Program-made: the position numbers and the translations under genes
The notes under the pieces: model-generated
Seen by the model: only the letters and a program-made list of their open reading frames with translations
Databases searched by the model: none
What the model was told of the DNA's origin: nothing
DNA from: Calcarisporiella thermophila CBS 279.70
Lineage: Eukaryota > Calcarisporiellomycota
Reading direction: 5' to 3'
Length of the DNA stretch: 64,000 nt
NCBI RefSeq assembly: GCF_041956535.1
Contig: NW_027192214.1
Span: 221,687-285,686, forward strand
Shown here: positions 43,844-55,799 of the stretch, one piece after another
Layout of the letters: every line of letters begins with the position of its first letter
Numbering within the stretch: the stretch's first letter is position 1

Positions 43844-46800
43844 TTAAAATCTTCGAGTATTTGGGTGGTGGTAATAGCTACTTCCATCTTCATATCCACC
43901 TCTTTCATTTCGAGGAGGATACTGTTGATGCTGGTATTGCTGTCGTGCCATTAAAGCCGCATAAGCTCGATCATGCTCTTGAGGAGAGGTCTCATACCCG
44001 TAATCCATTGCTGCTTGTGCGCTTGCATTAGACCCGTATTGATGAGACATATCTGAATATCCATCCGTAGTGTACTGGCGAACAGGGAGGTTATCATAAT
44101 TCCGCATCGTTGATTGTGAATGATTGTGGTGGTTGAAGTATTCGCTAGTACCGCTACGTTCCACCAATCGCACATCGTCACGGTCCTCATAATAATAGGA
44201 TATTGCATCCGACGAAGGATTGATTGGGTAAGAAGACATCTCATAAGCCTCGACACCTTGCTGTGGGTTCATAGGGAGTGGTGGTCCCCTCCTTGGCTCG
44301 AATTCGTTTCTATACAAATCGTTTGCGGGCACCTGTCTTCCCATAGAATACACGCTAGGAGCGACTGATTTGCCCTCGTTCCATTCAGAATAATCATCGT
44401 CATCCTTGTAATATCCATTTATTCCGTCTCGCGAATCGTCGTAGGCTAATTCACTCGTATCCACCGTCTGAAATCGCATGGTTTGGGAGCCATTCTTCAA
44501 AAGGGTAAGACGACGTGTGGTAGGAAGACGCGATATACCGGTTTGCCGTTTCTCGGTTTTCTCGTCCAGTCTACCAGAATATACCTGGCTTAGCATATGA
44601 TTCACGTTTGAGTGAACCATTGGGGTCGGCAGATCTGTTGAAAGAGCTGGGTGCCCAAAGCGTCTATAGAGCTTGTCCTTGTTCTTGGTAGACCCCATAT
44701 CCATGTGCGCGCCAGAGCCGTCCATCAAATCTCCTGAGCCACTATAGTATTTGCATTTCGAATCAAACGTCCGCCAGCATATAAGCTTTAGCAAAATCGT
44801 CAGAATCGGCAATGGGGCCAACACTAGCGACTGGAGTGAGGCACCCTTTAGATTCATGAGTCCGATCATTACTAGTTGAAAGAGGATAATGGACATAAGA
44901 AAGCGGTTGAAAATAACACGCCACATTGCACCGCCAGTTTCAATCTTTGTCTGACAGACATAGAGGACTTGATATCGTTGAACTATATAGTTGAGAGAAA
45001 AATATGCGACACAAAAGGGGAGAACTAGCGGAGCGATTACCTAAAAAAAAATGAGCTATTGAGTCAATCGAACCACTTCAGATATTTCCTACTATTTCTT
45101 TACCGAGTACAAGAGGCCAATAGTCATGTAGAATAGACTCAAATTGTAATACATAGGGTAGTCAAAATACAGAGGACGTGTAGCTTCACGCAATTCTCGA
45201 GGTGTCGGATTAGTTAACCGCTTTTTAAGCCAGATAATCACCAAGGCGAACACTTGCATCAAGTCAAGCACGACAGAGAGACCTCTAAGCGATATGTAGT
45301 TAATCCAGAATGAAGACACCTTGGTAAGCGACTTAGCAGTATCGTCAAGTATCTTCGACTCGCGAAATATATCAATCAACGTTCCGGCCTGGAATTCATT
45401 ATTATTGACCTTATCCCGGATGGTAGCGTATATATCAAGAAATGTCTGAAACAGTGTGACGTAGATGAGGTTGCTGACGATGAAAAACGTGTAAAGTTTA
45501 CGCAGTACGTCGTAATTGCAGGAAGTTTTGGTCAGTGCTCCTGTAAGCAACAAGCATGAAGTCATCTTTCCATTTTACCGAATTGTCTTCATCCATACCT
45601 TGCTGTCTCGAAAGGAACCGTAAAAACAGCGGAAGTAAAAGCAAAAAGATGGCCATAAGCAGTGGAGCAAGCGATGCCTCGATCACACTCTCAATGAACG
45701 GGTTCTTCTTGAAGAAAGGTTTGAGCGCCGGAATCCTGTCCTTGATTACCTTGACATGAGCCAAGGCCGAGATTGCCAGCATTGGAAATATCCAAACGAA
45801 GCAGAACGCAATGAAGAAAATGTTGCCGATCCAGCGCTTTGTTCGACGTGCGTGGGGGTTGAGTGAAACATTCTTCCATATGATATCCTTTGGGGTCGGC
45901 GCGAGGAAGAACTGGGGAGGATTTGCCGAGTTCAGTTTAATGGGGAGGCTACTCTCAAGACGTTTTGCGACTGCATGTGCTTGTGGCATCGATGCAAATG
46001 ACACAAAACCATAGTTAGTCATTTTATTCTCGGAGATACTATCGCGCGCTGTTTCGATCTCGCGCTCTAACTCTTGCATTTCTTTTGTGTAGTGATCAAT
46101 CCCGTCCACTTTGACTCCTCCGCAACAGCGCCCGTTCACCTTGCAGGTTGGCCGCTTCTTGGCAAATTTGTTGGGGCCTAAAGGCATATGCAAGAAAAGC
46201 ATAAATAAAAAAATGACGCTTGAAACCACTCGATCTTACATCCTACCTTTAAGGTATTTTGCGAGCTGCGATTCCAAGTTTCGCACAGCTTCTTCATGCT
46301 TTTCTATCAGCTCCGGAAGTTTACCAACTTTCCGTCCCATATAGGCCTGCTGCACGGGATAGGGTGGGTTCATCCGGCGCACAAGCTCGGCGAGATCACT
46401 ATCCGACTTCAAATGTGGCACATTGAGCACCATGACGGTATGGCTGTGAATAGATCTGCGGTATTCCTCAGATTCGAAATATTTCCGACGCAAGGCGACG
46501 ACACTTTTGTATTGCGAGAAAAGCATATAATAAATGAGGGTGGAAAATATCCAGGTCACCCCCACGTGTGCCCAATACCATCTATCGTCATTGTCAAGAT
46601 CGGCAACGCTGAGGAGACGAATCTCGCCACCTGGCGCATCGCCGTCGTTGGACCGCAGAGTCCCGACGATATTGACGGGTATGATAACCAAAATGCCCAC
46701 AACCGTCATGTAGAAAAACATGCGTAAGAGAAGGCGAACAAACTGGATAAACACAAGTGCGTCGTATCCGATTTTTTCAAGCAGCTGTTCGTCAGTGAGC

Positions 46801-47172
46801 CTGGATAAAAGCAATTAACCCAGAGTTCAGCTTTGAATTTTGTGCTGGATGGTGAATCGTTAATACCTGATTATAGCTAGCCAGTCCAATAAGCCTTGTC
46901 CAAGTTTTGGCGGTCGCTTACTCTCAGCTGAATATTTGATGGTTCGAGCGTATACATTGCTATTGTGGGGCCGCAGAATGGAGAAGGCAAAGGCCACTCC
47001 AATTGTAATCGCAACGTTTATCCCCAGCTGGGTGAGCATGCCTAAGAATAGAAGAAATCCATCAGGACCAATTCAGAAGGGTATGCGCACTATCCATCTT
47101 GCAGGTTTTACCGGTAAGGGTAACCTTTGCATCGGCTTTAACTTGATTCTTGAAGTCAAATACATCGCTCAT
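43844..47172 (-). CDS. CSC1: CSC1/TMEM63-type osmosensitive cation channel
   Basis: Multi-pass membrane protein of the DUF221/CSC1 family, whose members are mechanosensitive or hyperosmolality-gated cation channels. Six exons (47112-47172, 46867-47041, 46247-46800, 45599-46177, 45104-45540, 43844-45040) give 1000 residues. Visible: N-terminal TM segments (LTQLGINVAITIGVAFAFSI and LLRMFFYMTVVGILVIIPVN), a cytosolic loop with an RRM-like fold (HTVMVLNVPHLKS), family motif ANPPQFFLAPTPKDIIWKN, then seven hydrophobic helices including PLLMAIFLLLLPLFLRFLS and the YSVIAPLVLPFCVAYF block joined across an intron. The C-terminal ~230 residues are hydrophilic, rich in Tyr, Ser, Asp and Gln. The start ATG at 47172 gives a short luminal tail typical of the family. 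Confidence 0.93.
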
Positions 47173-47566
47173 GCTTCATAAATGATATCTAATGAGTATA
47201 TATGCAGTACAGACTATTGCTAAGGATTGGGATGATCTAATGAATCGGAAGAATCAGCACGAGCTTCACAGAGTTAAAATAAGACCCACAAAGAAACTCA
47301 CCCAAACATATAAGGAATTGGTAGGGATGGATAGCATCAATTAAATTTGACCAAACAATTTTAATTTCGGGTTTCTGTGACCTGGGAACCACTCGATATG
47401 GGGTTGGTAGGAATTTGCACTTGGCATTGAGGAAAAACCAAACCCAGCTCTCTTTACCACACAGACAAAAATGACCATAAACATATACAGAAGGGGAGAA
47501 AGAAAAATTTTACAATGCGAAAAGCAAAAACTAAAATTCAACGAAAACAAAGACTAAGTCCACAGC
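47173..47566. other. Intergenic region, CSC1 promoter
   Basis: About 390 bases between two minus-strand genes. It holds the CSC1 5' flank and the 3' end of the acidic-tailed gene. No gene or clear motif seen. Confidence 0.4.
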
Positions 47567-48605
47567 TTAACAAGTGGTGCCTACATATTCAACATCGACC
47601 TCCTCCTCATCGTCGCTGGCGCTTTCCTCGTCACCATCGTCGTCGTCATCCTCCTCCTCCTCCTCCTCCTGCTCCCAAGTATCGTCGCCATCCTCTCCTA
47701 CGTCTCCGCCTAAATTGCTCGACCGCATATTCACCCTGCGGAAGAGTTGAATAGAAGGGGAAAGTAAGCTTTTGGCTCCAATACGAGAATGCACGATTTG
47801 CTCTACTTACTTGTCAGAGTCCCCTTGTAGACTCAACTTGGAAAGCTTTATTCGCTGATACTCGTTCTAAAGTCGGATTGAACTCTGTGAGTAGAACATT
47901 GGAAATTCTGACCAAAAGATGAGGTAATCATACCTCGATTTGCGACCAGTTCTCCTCCTGTAATTTCATAGACTCGGCTAGGGAAATTGGCTGTAATCGG
48001 GCACTTTTGTAGTATCTGGACTATAAACCTCAGGAGAGGTTAGAGGAAGAAATAGAGGTTGAAAGGAAAGCAGATGTGAAAGCTACCTCGTTTCTCTGGG
48101 AGTGGGATATTGAACGCTCCTCTCTTTCAATATGTGATTTGAGCTTGTGATAGGCTTGTAACTTTTCCTGTGGAAGTGGGTGTTCAGTGGTCGAGCTGGG
48201 GGTTCTCCCAATATCCAAGTTGCCCAGCACGCCGCCAACCTCATTAACGTGATCCGTGCGACCTAAAAGCACTTCAATGCGTTCATTTGCCTGACGGACA
48301 CGTTCGCCGTTGTCTGGGAGTTGGGCGAGGAGTGATCTGCAAATAAGAAATGTGAGAATACACAATAGCGTGGAGTAGAGATCCAAAAATAATTACGGAT
48401 TCTGTAAAAGAGTGCGATGTTTATCGCGGAGCTCAAGTAGCTCGTCAATCGAGCACTTATTTAGATCCTTTATATCCGCGTGATTGAGGCCGGCGCCGAA
48501 GGCGTTGCGCTGCAATCTGTTGGGATGCGCCAAGCTAGAGTAATGGGCGGAAGATGATAAGCGACGCCGGAATGGTTCAGAACGTGATGAAGGTTGTGAA
48601 AACAT
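47567..48605 (-). CDS. Acidic-tailed protein, possibly Gdown1/POLR2M-like
   Basis: Five exons (48397-48605, 48087-48336, 47934-48020, 47811-47866, 47567-47735) give 256 residues; frames match throughout. Residues about 55-95 read SIDELLELRDKHRTLLQNP then LAQLPDNGERVRQANERIEVL. This resembles the core of Gdown1/GRINL1A, the RNA polymerase II subunit that competes with TFIIF: a Leu/Arg helix, then LPD-G, then another helix. The middle is helical and charged. The last ~55 residues are almost all Glu and Asp, ending VEYVGTTC. The match is by eye to a short stretch only, so the function is tentative; a generic nuclear acidic protein is the alternative. The start is the ATG at 48605. Divergent from glutamine synthetase. 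Confidence 0.6.
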
Positions 48606-49333
48606 CAGAATCGGCTGATTAGATTGTTAGAAGAACGGGGGGCGGATAACATATTCAGCATGCTCGCATTGCCCATTCGAGAAGAGCCGCTTTGAGAGAT
48701 TGGAATTCGGAGCACGCTGCCCTCAACACGTCCCCCACCGGATCGGATTCGAATTGCACTCTGCCCGACTAGGAAAGGCGAATAAGCGAAATTACGTGTA
48801 TAAATGGAAGGAGAAAAGCCATATGCCAAAACACAGCAAACTCTATCGAGCAGCGAGGCGATTAGCTCCTTCGAGAACGGCTGAAGCCACGCCGGCCGGC
48901 CGCAGCCTGCAAGTTAATCTAATCGCGGGCCGTCTCCCTATCAGTCCAGGGCGCCCGACAGCCCGCCGGTGAGCTGGGAATAGTCAGCGTGAAGTGGAGA
49001 CAGCGGGGGGGGGCGGATTGGAAGTCCGACACGCCCTGAGAGGTGAGCCGTGAAATGTTGCGCGCTTTTCTGCTGCTTTTGTTGAGGAATGTTTTCACAA
49101 GGGTGTGTGAGGAGAAATTTTTTCTATCCTTGATCGGCTTCTCTCGTGCAGATAGGGAGGACTCGCTTATTTGCTGTCACTTTTATCTTTTTATCTCTCG
49201 CAGCTTTCTTTTTTTTTTAGCACGCTTGCGCTTTTCCCAGCTTCTCTCCCATCTTTGCTTCCGACACCTATCCAAACGCGTTCCTCCCATCTAAGCACCA
49301 CATTAGCAATACCCTCCATCTCCTCTCGCAATC
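48606..49333 (+). promoter_or_regulatory. Divergent promoter region of glutamine synthetase III
   Basis: About 730 bases upstream of two divergent genes. It includes a GC-rich palindromic GCCGGCCGGC (about 48892-48901), a G9 run (49005-49013), and a long pyrimidine tract (about 49155-49260) leading to the ATG at 49334, as in strongly expressed fungal genes. The 48605-48829 minus-strand frame starts outside the neighbouring gene and looks like noise. Confidence 0.4.
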
Positions 49334-51747
49334 ATGGCTAGTCAACAGGCGCGTCTTGCTCACATCGTCGAGTCCATTAACCGTCCCCCCCGCTCCGTCG
49401 AATTCCCCAAGCGCGACGGCAAGCCCGTCTACACCTCCGAAATCTACGGGCAGAATGTCTTCTCGCTTAGCCTTATGGCTAAGATGCTGCCCAAGCCAAT
49501 CTACTCCTCGTTCCTTCGCCTTTCGCGCGGCAGCCATCAGCTGGATAAGCCCACCGCAGACGCTATTGCCCATGCCGTCCGGACCTGGGCAATGGACCAT
49601 GGAGCTACCCACTTCACTCATTGGTTCCAGCCTCAAACAGGCAGTACTGCAGAAAAGCACGACTCTTTCCTGAGCTTGAAGACGACATTCGGCCCGGGGA
49701 GCCAGGACGTGACCCCAATTGACACATTCTCCGGATCCCAACTGCTACAATCCGAGCCCGATGCTTCATCTTTCCCAAGCGGAGGTATGCGCTCTACCTT
49801 TGAGGCCCGTGGGTACACCGTCTGGGATACAAAGAGGTATTGGGATGTCAATTTAAATCCATTGTCTAAAATCAGCCGAGTTCATTGTTTATTTTTTTTT
49901 TTATGACAATGCCATAGCCCCATGTTCCTTAGAGCCGGTCCCAATGGAACCATGATCCTCTACATTCCCTCTGTTTATATCTCTTACAACGGTGAGGCTC
50001 TCGACGAGAAAACCGTGCTTTTGCGCGCCTCAGAGTCTTTGTCCAAAGCCGCCTGTGAGCTGATCAAACTTATTGAACCCGTCCCCGCTGGTAGGCCAGG
50101 CCATTTGTTTTCCCCGGCCGCTTTGTTGTATTGATTTGCTTTGTTTTCATAGGTTCTCCGCCACGTGTCAACCACGTTTACACAACACTCGGAACGGAAC
50201 AAGAATTCTTCCTTGTCGACCGATCGCTCTATGCCCTCCGCCCCGACCTCAAGATTTGCGGCCGCACCCTCGTTGGAAACCTCCCTCCGCGTCACCAGCA
50301 GCTTGAGGATCATTACTTCGGCAAAATGCCCAGTCGAGTCATTGCTGCACTCAGCGAGACCGAGCTCGAACTTTTGAAACTCGGCGTCCCCATCAAGACC
50401 CGCCATAACGAGGTAGCTCCTGGGCAGTTCGAAATGGCGCCTATCTTCGAGGAGGCCAACATCGCCGTCGACCACAACTTGTTGTCAATGGACATCATCC
50501 ACAAGGTGGCCCACAGGCACAAGCTCAAGGCTTTGTTTCACGAAAAGCCTTTCCAGGGTGTGAATGGCTCGGGCAAGCACTGCAACTGGTCAATGAGCAC
50601 CGACCACGGAGAAAACCTGCTCGATCCCACCGTGAAGCCCGAAACCAACTACCGTTTCCTATTGTTCTTGGTAGCCGTCCTCGAGGCAGTCCACCAGCAT
50701 GGTGGCCTCCTGCGTGCGGGTATTTCATCCTCATCAAACGAGCACCGTCTCGGTGCCAACGAGGCTCCTCCTGGTATCGTCTCCGCATTCCTTGGGGAAC
50801 ACTTGACCGAGGTCCTGGACTCTATCGAGCAAAACCGCCCGCTGAAGAACTTCTCTCAGCCCGAGTACCAGAGCATTAAGCTGGGTGGCACCGTTCTCGA
50901 TTTGAAAGTGGCCGCACTGCCCACCATTGCGCGTGATTTGACCGACCGTAACCGCACCTCTCCGTTTGCTTTCACCGGCAACAAGTTTGAATTCCGTGCC
51001 GTCGGCTCAAAACAGTCTCCCTCTTTCCCCGTGACGCTTCTCACCGCAGCAGTGGCCTCTGCAATTCAATCCGTCACCAGAGATTTGATTCAACAGAAGG
51101 GAGACAAGCCCTATCCCACTGACGAAGATAAGCTTGCAGTCATCCGCAAATACATCGCGCGCACAAAACCCATCCGCTTTGAGGGCGATAACTACTCCGA
51201 GGCATGGCGCAAGGAAGCTGCTGCCCGCGGCCTTCCGGACATCAAAAATGGTGTGGAAGCGTTTGCGCAGTTATTGCACCCAGACAACGCAGGAATGTTA
51301 AAGAAGATGGGCGTGTTCTCAGACTCGGAATTGCACTCTCGCTACCACATTCTGATGGAACGTTATGTCAAAGACTGGGTTGTGGAAGCCAATACCCTCC
51401 GAACTATGATACTAACTCAGGTGCTGCCGGCCGGATTCGAATACCGCCGATCCCTAGCCGAGGGTGCGAAACTATTAAAGGAGGTCGAGGTGGAGGCCAA
51501 GCCCGAGTTAGATTTGCTCAAGAAGTTGACTCCACTACTCAATGGCTTGCAAGCTTCAGTTGAGAAATTAACTGAAGCAGTGCATCACGCTGAGGCCGTG
51601 GAAGATCTTGCTGAGCAGGGTAAGCGTGCCCATGGCCTATGGGATTTGATGAACGAGGTACGGAAATATGCGGATAGCCTCGAGGAATTGGTTGCGGATA
51701 AGAACTGGCCATATCCACGATATGCTGAGTTGTTGAGTTCTTTGTAA
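49334..51747 (+). CDS. Glutamine synthetase type III
   Basis: Makes glutamine from glutamate, ammonia and ATP. Three exons (49334-49836, 49918-50090, 50153-51747) give 756 residues, twice the size of the GSII enzyme of most fungi and right for GSIII. GSIII hallmarks are visible: the N-terminal FKATFGPG-like block [79 protein letters not shown] and the C-terminal [20 protein letters not shown]. All glutamate, ammonia and ATP-site blocks look intact. Third-position bases are mostly C or G, unlike the AT-rich neighbours, which suggests high expression. GSIII is known from bacteria and scattered protists, so its place here is notable. Confidence 0.96.
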
Positions 51748-52064
51748 TGTTACTGGCTCGGAAGGATTTATGCATGAGCCCATGTGATGAATCTGGTCCT
51801 CTTTTTTTTTTTGTGCCTGATAAAATTCAAAGTATTTTTTTTTTAAATGGGTGTTTAGTGACTCTTTTTTATGGAATTAAAACTCTACTTTTCTCATTTT
51901 CAAGATAAATTACTTTTAATAAAGTGATCCATGGTAATCTTATATAATATTTTAAGCAATATTGTTACAAACGCTTTCCAAACCATTCAAAAACATTAAA
52001 ATTGCTGGAAGATATCAATGAAAAAAAAAAATATTTACACAAAAAAAAAAAGATTAAATAGCAC
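51748..52064. other. Convergent intergenic region
   Basis: Between the stops of glutamine synthetase and TAF8. Several A and T runs (51803-51812, 51836-51845, 52021-52030, 52041-52051) fit poly(A) regions of both. No gene seen. Confidence 0.5.
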
Positions 52065-53055
52065 CTAATCGCCCATCTCAATATCATTATGCTCCTTTTC
52101 TTTTTCTACGCCACTTAAGTCGCTCCAACCTACTGATTTTGTTTGCCCCTGAATTGGCAATGGTTTTCGGAGCTGTATCGCAAACTCGTAATTTACCAAA
52201 GGGAAATAGGTTGAGAGGGCATTATCGGACGTTGCATCCTGTGTATGGGTATTGCGATTTTCTGCGACAAGAAAGTGCTTAAGGCTATCAGCAGCCAGGC
52301 GTGTTTGTGCCTGGTTGATTTCGCGGAGATGTTGGGGATTATCTATTCGATGTACGTACACCTAAAGAGAGAGTGCGGTCAAGATAAAATATTGACAATG
52401 GGTACATTTGGTCTAAGGGTTACCGGTGTTCTCTTATACGTATATTGGCTTGGAAATTTTGGTAGAAAGTCAGGCACATATTCAGGCTGATCCTCTGTCA
52501 TATCACCTTCTAGTAATTTTAAAGGTAGCGTTTGTTCAATCGTATTTTCCTCGGATTCAGTAATTGGAAATATTTTTGCTAAATCATCATCTAGTGGACG
52601 TAAAATCATTAAGTCTAAGTAATTATATGATTTGTGAAAATGAAAGATAGTTTACTTGAAATTTCAATGGCTGCTGCACGAAAAAATTCCTCAATGTTCA
52701 TCTTTTTCAGACCTGTCTCAGTTAAGACATGCTCCAAATCATGGATATTTGGTCGGGACCGATTAGAGTGCTGGGCATACGCGTTCGTTAATCGAAACAA
52801 CTGTACAATGTCTTATATCAAATCGTAATGGCAGCGGAGCAGCAACCATTTTTCTGTGAATATACAAATCTTTATGACGTAGGATATGGAATAGATCTTA
52901 CATGTCCCAAAGAGGTCAGAAAGGGTTTCCAGAGCAGATCGTTTAACCGCATCAAACCCAACGCGCTTACATATCAATGAGATCACTTTTTGACACACTG
53001 CTGCTGAAACCTCTGCATTGACGGCTGTTAATGCGCCTCGCTCTATTGTGCTCAT
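52065..53055 (-). CDS. TAF8: TFIID subunit 8 (TAF8)
   Basis: Histone-fold subunit of the general transcription factor TFIID that pairs with TAF10. Four exons (52902-53055, 52656-52811, 52424-52614, 52065-52361) give 265 residues. Residues 1-90 form the Bromo_TP histone fold (AAVCQKVISLICKRVGFDAV, LFGTYIVQLFRLTNAYAQHS, PNIHDLEHVL). Around 140-160 is the TAF8 C-terminal signature PEYVPDFLPKFPSQYTYKRT. The exon 2 acceptor was set at 52812 because it restores the continuous helix; a nearer acceptor breaks the frame. It is divergent from the bL36m gene over 139 bases. Confidence 0.92.
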
Positions 53056-53194
53056 GGCTTTATTGAGGTAATTGAAGGAGTGGAATTTTAACTAATTAAT
53101 CAAAAATTGTACTGCGCCCCGAATCCTACATGAATTTCTGCAAAGTAAACAAATCAATATGATGTTTAGTTGATCTTAGAAAATATTTTAAATC
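53056..53194. promoter_or_regulatory. Divergent promoter, TAF8 and bL36m
   Basis: 139 bases between two divergent ATG codons, AT-rich, no TATA box recognised. Confidence 0.35.
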
Positions 53195-53398
53195 ATGACA
53201 TTTTTATCTTCTCTCTCGCGTTCGCTCACCTCTCGCATCGGGTTCACTGCATCAACTGTAAATTTTCAACAGTTGCGCTCAATGAAAGTGCGCTCATCAG
53301 TAAAGAAAATGTGCGATGGATGCTCAACAGTTCGTCGTCGTGGGCGAGTTTATGTGATTTGCAACAAGAATAAAAAGCATAAACAACGTCAAGGATAA
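53195..53398 (+). CDS. RTC6: Mitochondrial ribosomal protein bL36m
   Basis: Smallest large-subunit protein of the mitochondrial ribosome. A single exon encodes 67 residues. The last 38 ([20 protein letters not shown]...) are a full bacterial-type bL36 with the zinc-binding CxxC, Cys and His ([12 protein letters not shown]). The first 29 residues ([20 protein letters not shown]...) are a Ser/Arg-rich mitochondrial presequence. The internal Met at the bL36 start is the ancestral start, but the upstream ATG supplies import. Confidence 0.95.
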   Translation: MTFLSSLSRSLTSRIGFTASTVNFQQLRSMKVRSSVKKMCDGCSTVRRRGRVYVICNKNKKHKQRQG

Positions 53399-54048
53399 AT
53401 TTCGGTATCTATCCGGCAGACAACCCTTAATCTTAGATCAAGCTTGAAGCTATGTGAATTCTCTCCTGGCCTTACCGAATTACCTTGCCTGTTATATCTT
53501 TATTTTTGTCTATGGGATAAGGTTTCTATCCTTCTCTCTTTTGTAATGTTATTTCATTTAAACGTTATTTTGGCACGATTTTTTTTTCTACACCTTTGAT
53601 ATATAAATACCTTCATATTTAACTCTTTCAGTCTAGCATATACGAAAGTACTAAATTGTGCTTCCCAGGTCCACTTAAAGACATAGTAGAGGCACTTAGA
53701 AGCTTTTAAAATAATTTTTATTCAGTTAATACTGAGGAACTTGAGTTAAGTGATCTAATTACATCTTACAATTAAGAATAATACTGCTAATTAATTTTGA
53801 CAGTATTTCCTGTCATCATCAGAAGGCATTAGTTGATTGGAGATGCATTCAATATCACATGCGACATGTGACTGTGTCTGATTTCCGACTCCAGGCGAAC
53901 GGATTTAGTCTTTATATAAGTTCGACCCCCTGGTTCTTTTACTCCCATTTCCCTTGCCTAATTTTTCTTCTTTTTTTATTTTCCCACTCTTGCCGCTCAA
54001 TCAATAAGACTTTCATCGTCCAATTCAGCCGCTTGAAATTCAAACAAC
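53399..54048 (+). promoter_or_regulatory. Upstream region of isocitrate lyase with TATA box
   Basis: 650-base gap. TTTATATAAG at 53911-53920, about 130 bases before the ATG at 54049, is a good TATA box, followed by a pyrimidine-rich tract. Isocitrate lyase is glucose-repressed and acetate-induced in known fungi; I do not identify a specific activator site. Confidence 0.5.
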
Positions 54049-55799
54049 ATGAGTTACCTCCCGCTACCCACAGCGCAATTCATTGAAGACGAAGAGCATC
54101 AATTCAAGGCTGAAGTAGAAGAGGTGAAACGCTGGTGGAAATCAGACCGTTACCGACTCATCAAGCGACCCTATCCAGCCGAGCAAATTGTTGCCAAACG
54201 TGGAACTCTTCGCCAGCAATATGCCTCTGACCAACAAGCAAAAAAACTTTGGCGTATTTTGCAGCAGCATAAGAAAAATGGCACGGCGGTGCGCACCTTC
54301 GGAGCACTCGATCCGATCCAAGTAGCTCAAATGGGTAAATACCTTGAGGCTATCTACGTATCAGGGTGGCAATGTTCGTCAACAGCTTCGACGTCGAATG
54401 AACCCGGCCCTGATCTTGCTGACTATCCCATGGTAGGTAATCTTGGATAATTTTACCATAGAACACCTTAACTGATTGTTTCTCTTCCCAGGACACGGTA
54501 CCAAACAAAGTAGAACATCTATTTATGGCACAACAATTCCATGATCGGAAGCAGAGAGAAGCACGCTTGGGAATGTCGAAAGAACAGCGTGCTAAATCTC
54601 CTTATGTAGATTTTTTGAGACCTCTGGTTGCGGATGCTGATACTGGGCACGGTGGAATTACAGCAAATATGAAACTGGCCAAAATGTTTGTTGAGCGCGG
54701 AGCGGCTGGTAAGTGATATACCTTAATTCTAATAACGACATCACTTATATATTCCATACAAATAGCAACCCATCTTGAGGATATGGCTGGCAACTTTAAG
54801 AAGTGTGGCCATATGGCTGGAAAGGTCCTTGTTCCCATTTCTGAGCACATAAACCGGCTTGTTGCATTCCGCGTGCAATTTGACATCATGGGGGTTGAAA
54901 CTCTGATTATCTCTCGTACTGACTCGGAGGCAGCAACTTTGATCACGTCTAATGTTGATCCACGCGATCATCCATTCATTCTCGGCTCAACAAATCCCAA
55001 TTTGCCTCCGCTCGTACAGGTTTTGAACGAAGCTGAGAATGCGGGATTCTCTGGAGCCGAACTTGAGGCAAAGGAAGCTGAGTGGATGAGCAAAGCGAAG
55101 CTAATGCGATTTAGCGATGCTGTTGCACAAGCTATACAGGACTCATCTGCTGGGGATAAAAATTCCAAATTGAAGAAATGGACGGAGCAAAGTGCCAAGC
55201 TTTCAAATGCCGATGCGCGTCTTCTAGCCAAGTCTTTGGGCGTTGAGATCTTCTGGGACTGGGATTCACCCCGCACCCGTGAGGGCCTGTATCGCTACCA
55301 AGGAGGCACTCAGTGCGCAATTCACCGTTCGATTTGCTTTGCTCCATATGCAGATCTCCTTTGGATGGAAACTGCTAAACCTATCTATTCCCAAGCAAAG
55401 GAGTTTGCGGAAGGAGTCAAGAGCGCGCATCCGGAAGTTATGCTCGCATATAATCTAAGTCCTTCATTTAACTGGGATGCTGCTGGAATGAATGATCAGC
55501 AGATACGTACATTCATTGATGATCTTGGCAGGCTTGGTTTTTGTTTCCAATTCATTACTCTAGGTGGTTTCCATGCCAATGCACTGGCTGTAGACACGTT
55601 TGCACGTGACTATATGAAACGCGGTATGCTTGCTTATGTGGAACGAATTCAGCGACAGGAAAGGGAGCACGAGGTCGAGACTCTGCAGCACCAGAAATGG
55701 TCGGGTGCAAACTACGTGGATGCACTGGTATCTGTTGTTACTGGTGGAGTCAACGCGACAGCTGCCATGGGTAAAGGTGTAACTGAATCACAGTTCTAG
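54049..55799 (+). CDS. ICL1: Isocitrate lyase
   Basis: Glyoxylate-cycle enzyme cleaving isocitrate to succinate and glyoxylate, needed for growth on acetate or fatty acids. Three exons (54049-54432, 54492-54708, 54766-55799) give 544 residues, the fungal size. The signature [19 protein letters not shown] contains catalytic Cys214. Mg and substrate regions [35 protein letters not shown] and [11 protein letters not shown] are intact, and the long fungal insert after GSTNPNLPP is present. The C-terminus ESQF is not a PTS1 tripeptide; fungal isocitrate lyases vary here, so location is open. Confidence 0.96.

Noticed and set aside
47580-47690. Pro/Arg-rich plus-strand frame
   Set aside because: It is the reverse complement of the Glu/Asp-rich tail of the 47567-48605 gene; the CCTCCT repeats reflect GAG/GAA codons.
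48605-48829. 74-codon frame upstream of the acidic-tailed gene
   Set aside because: It ends just at the ATG of the next gene in another frame, and is of simple composition in promoter sequence.
55788-55799. Peroxisomal signal at the end of isocitrate lyase
   Set aside because: The C-terminus is ESQF, which does not fit PTS1, so no peroxisomal claim is made from it.
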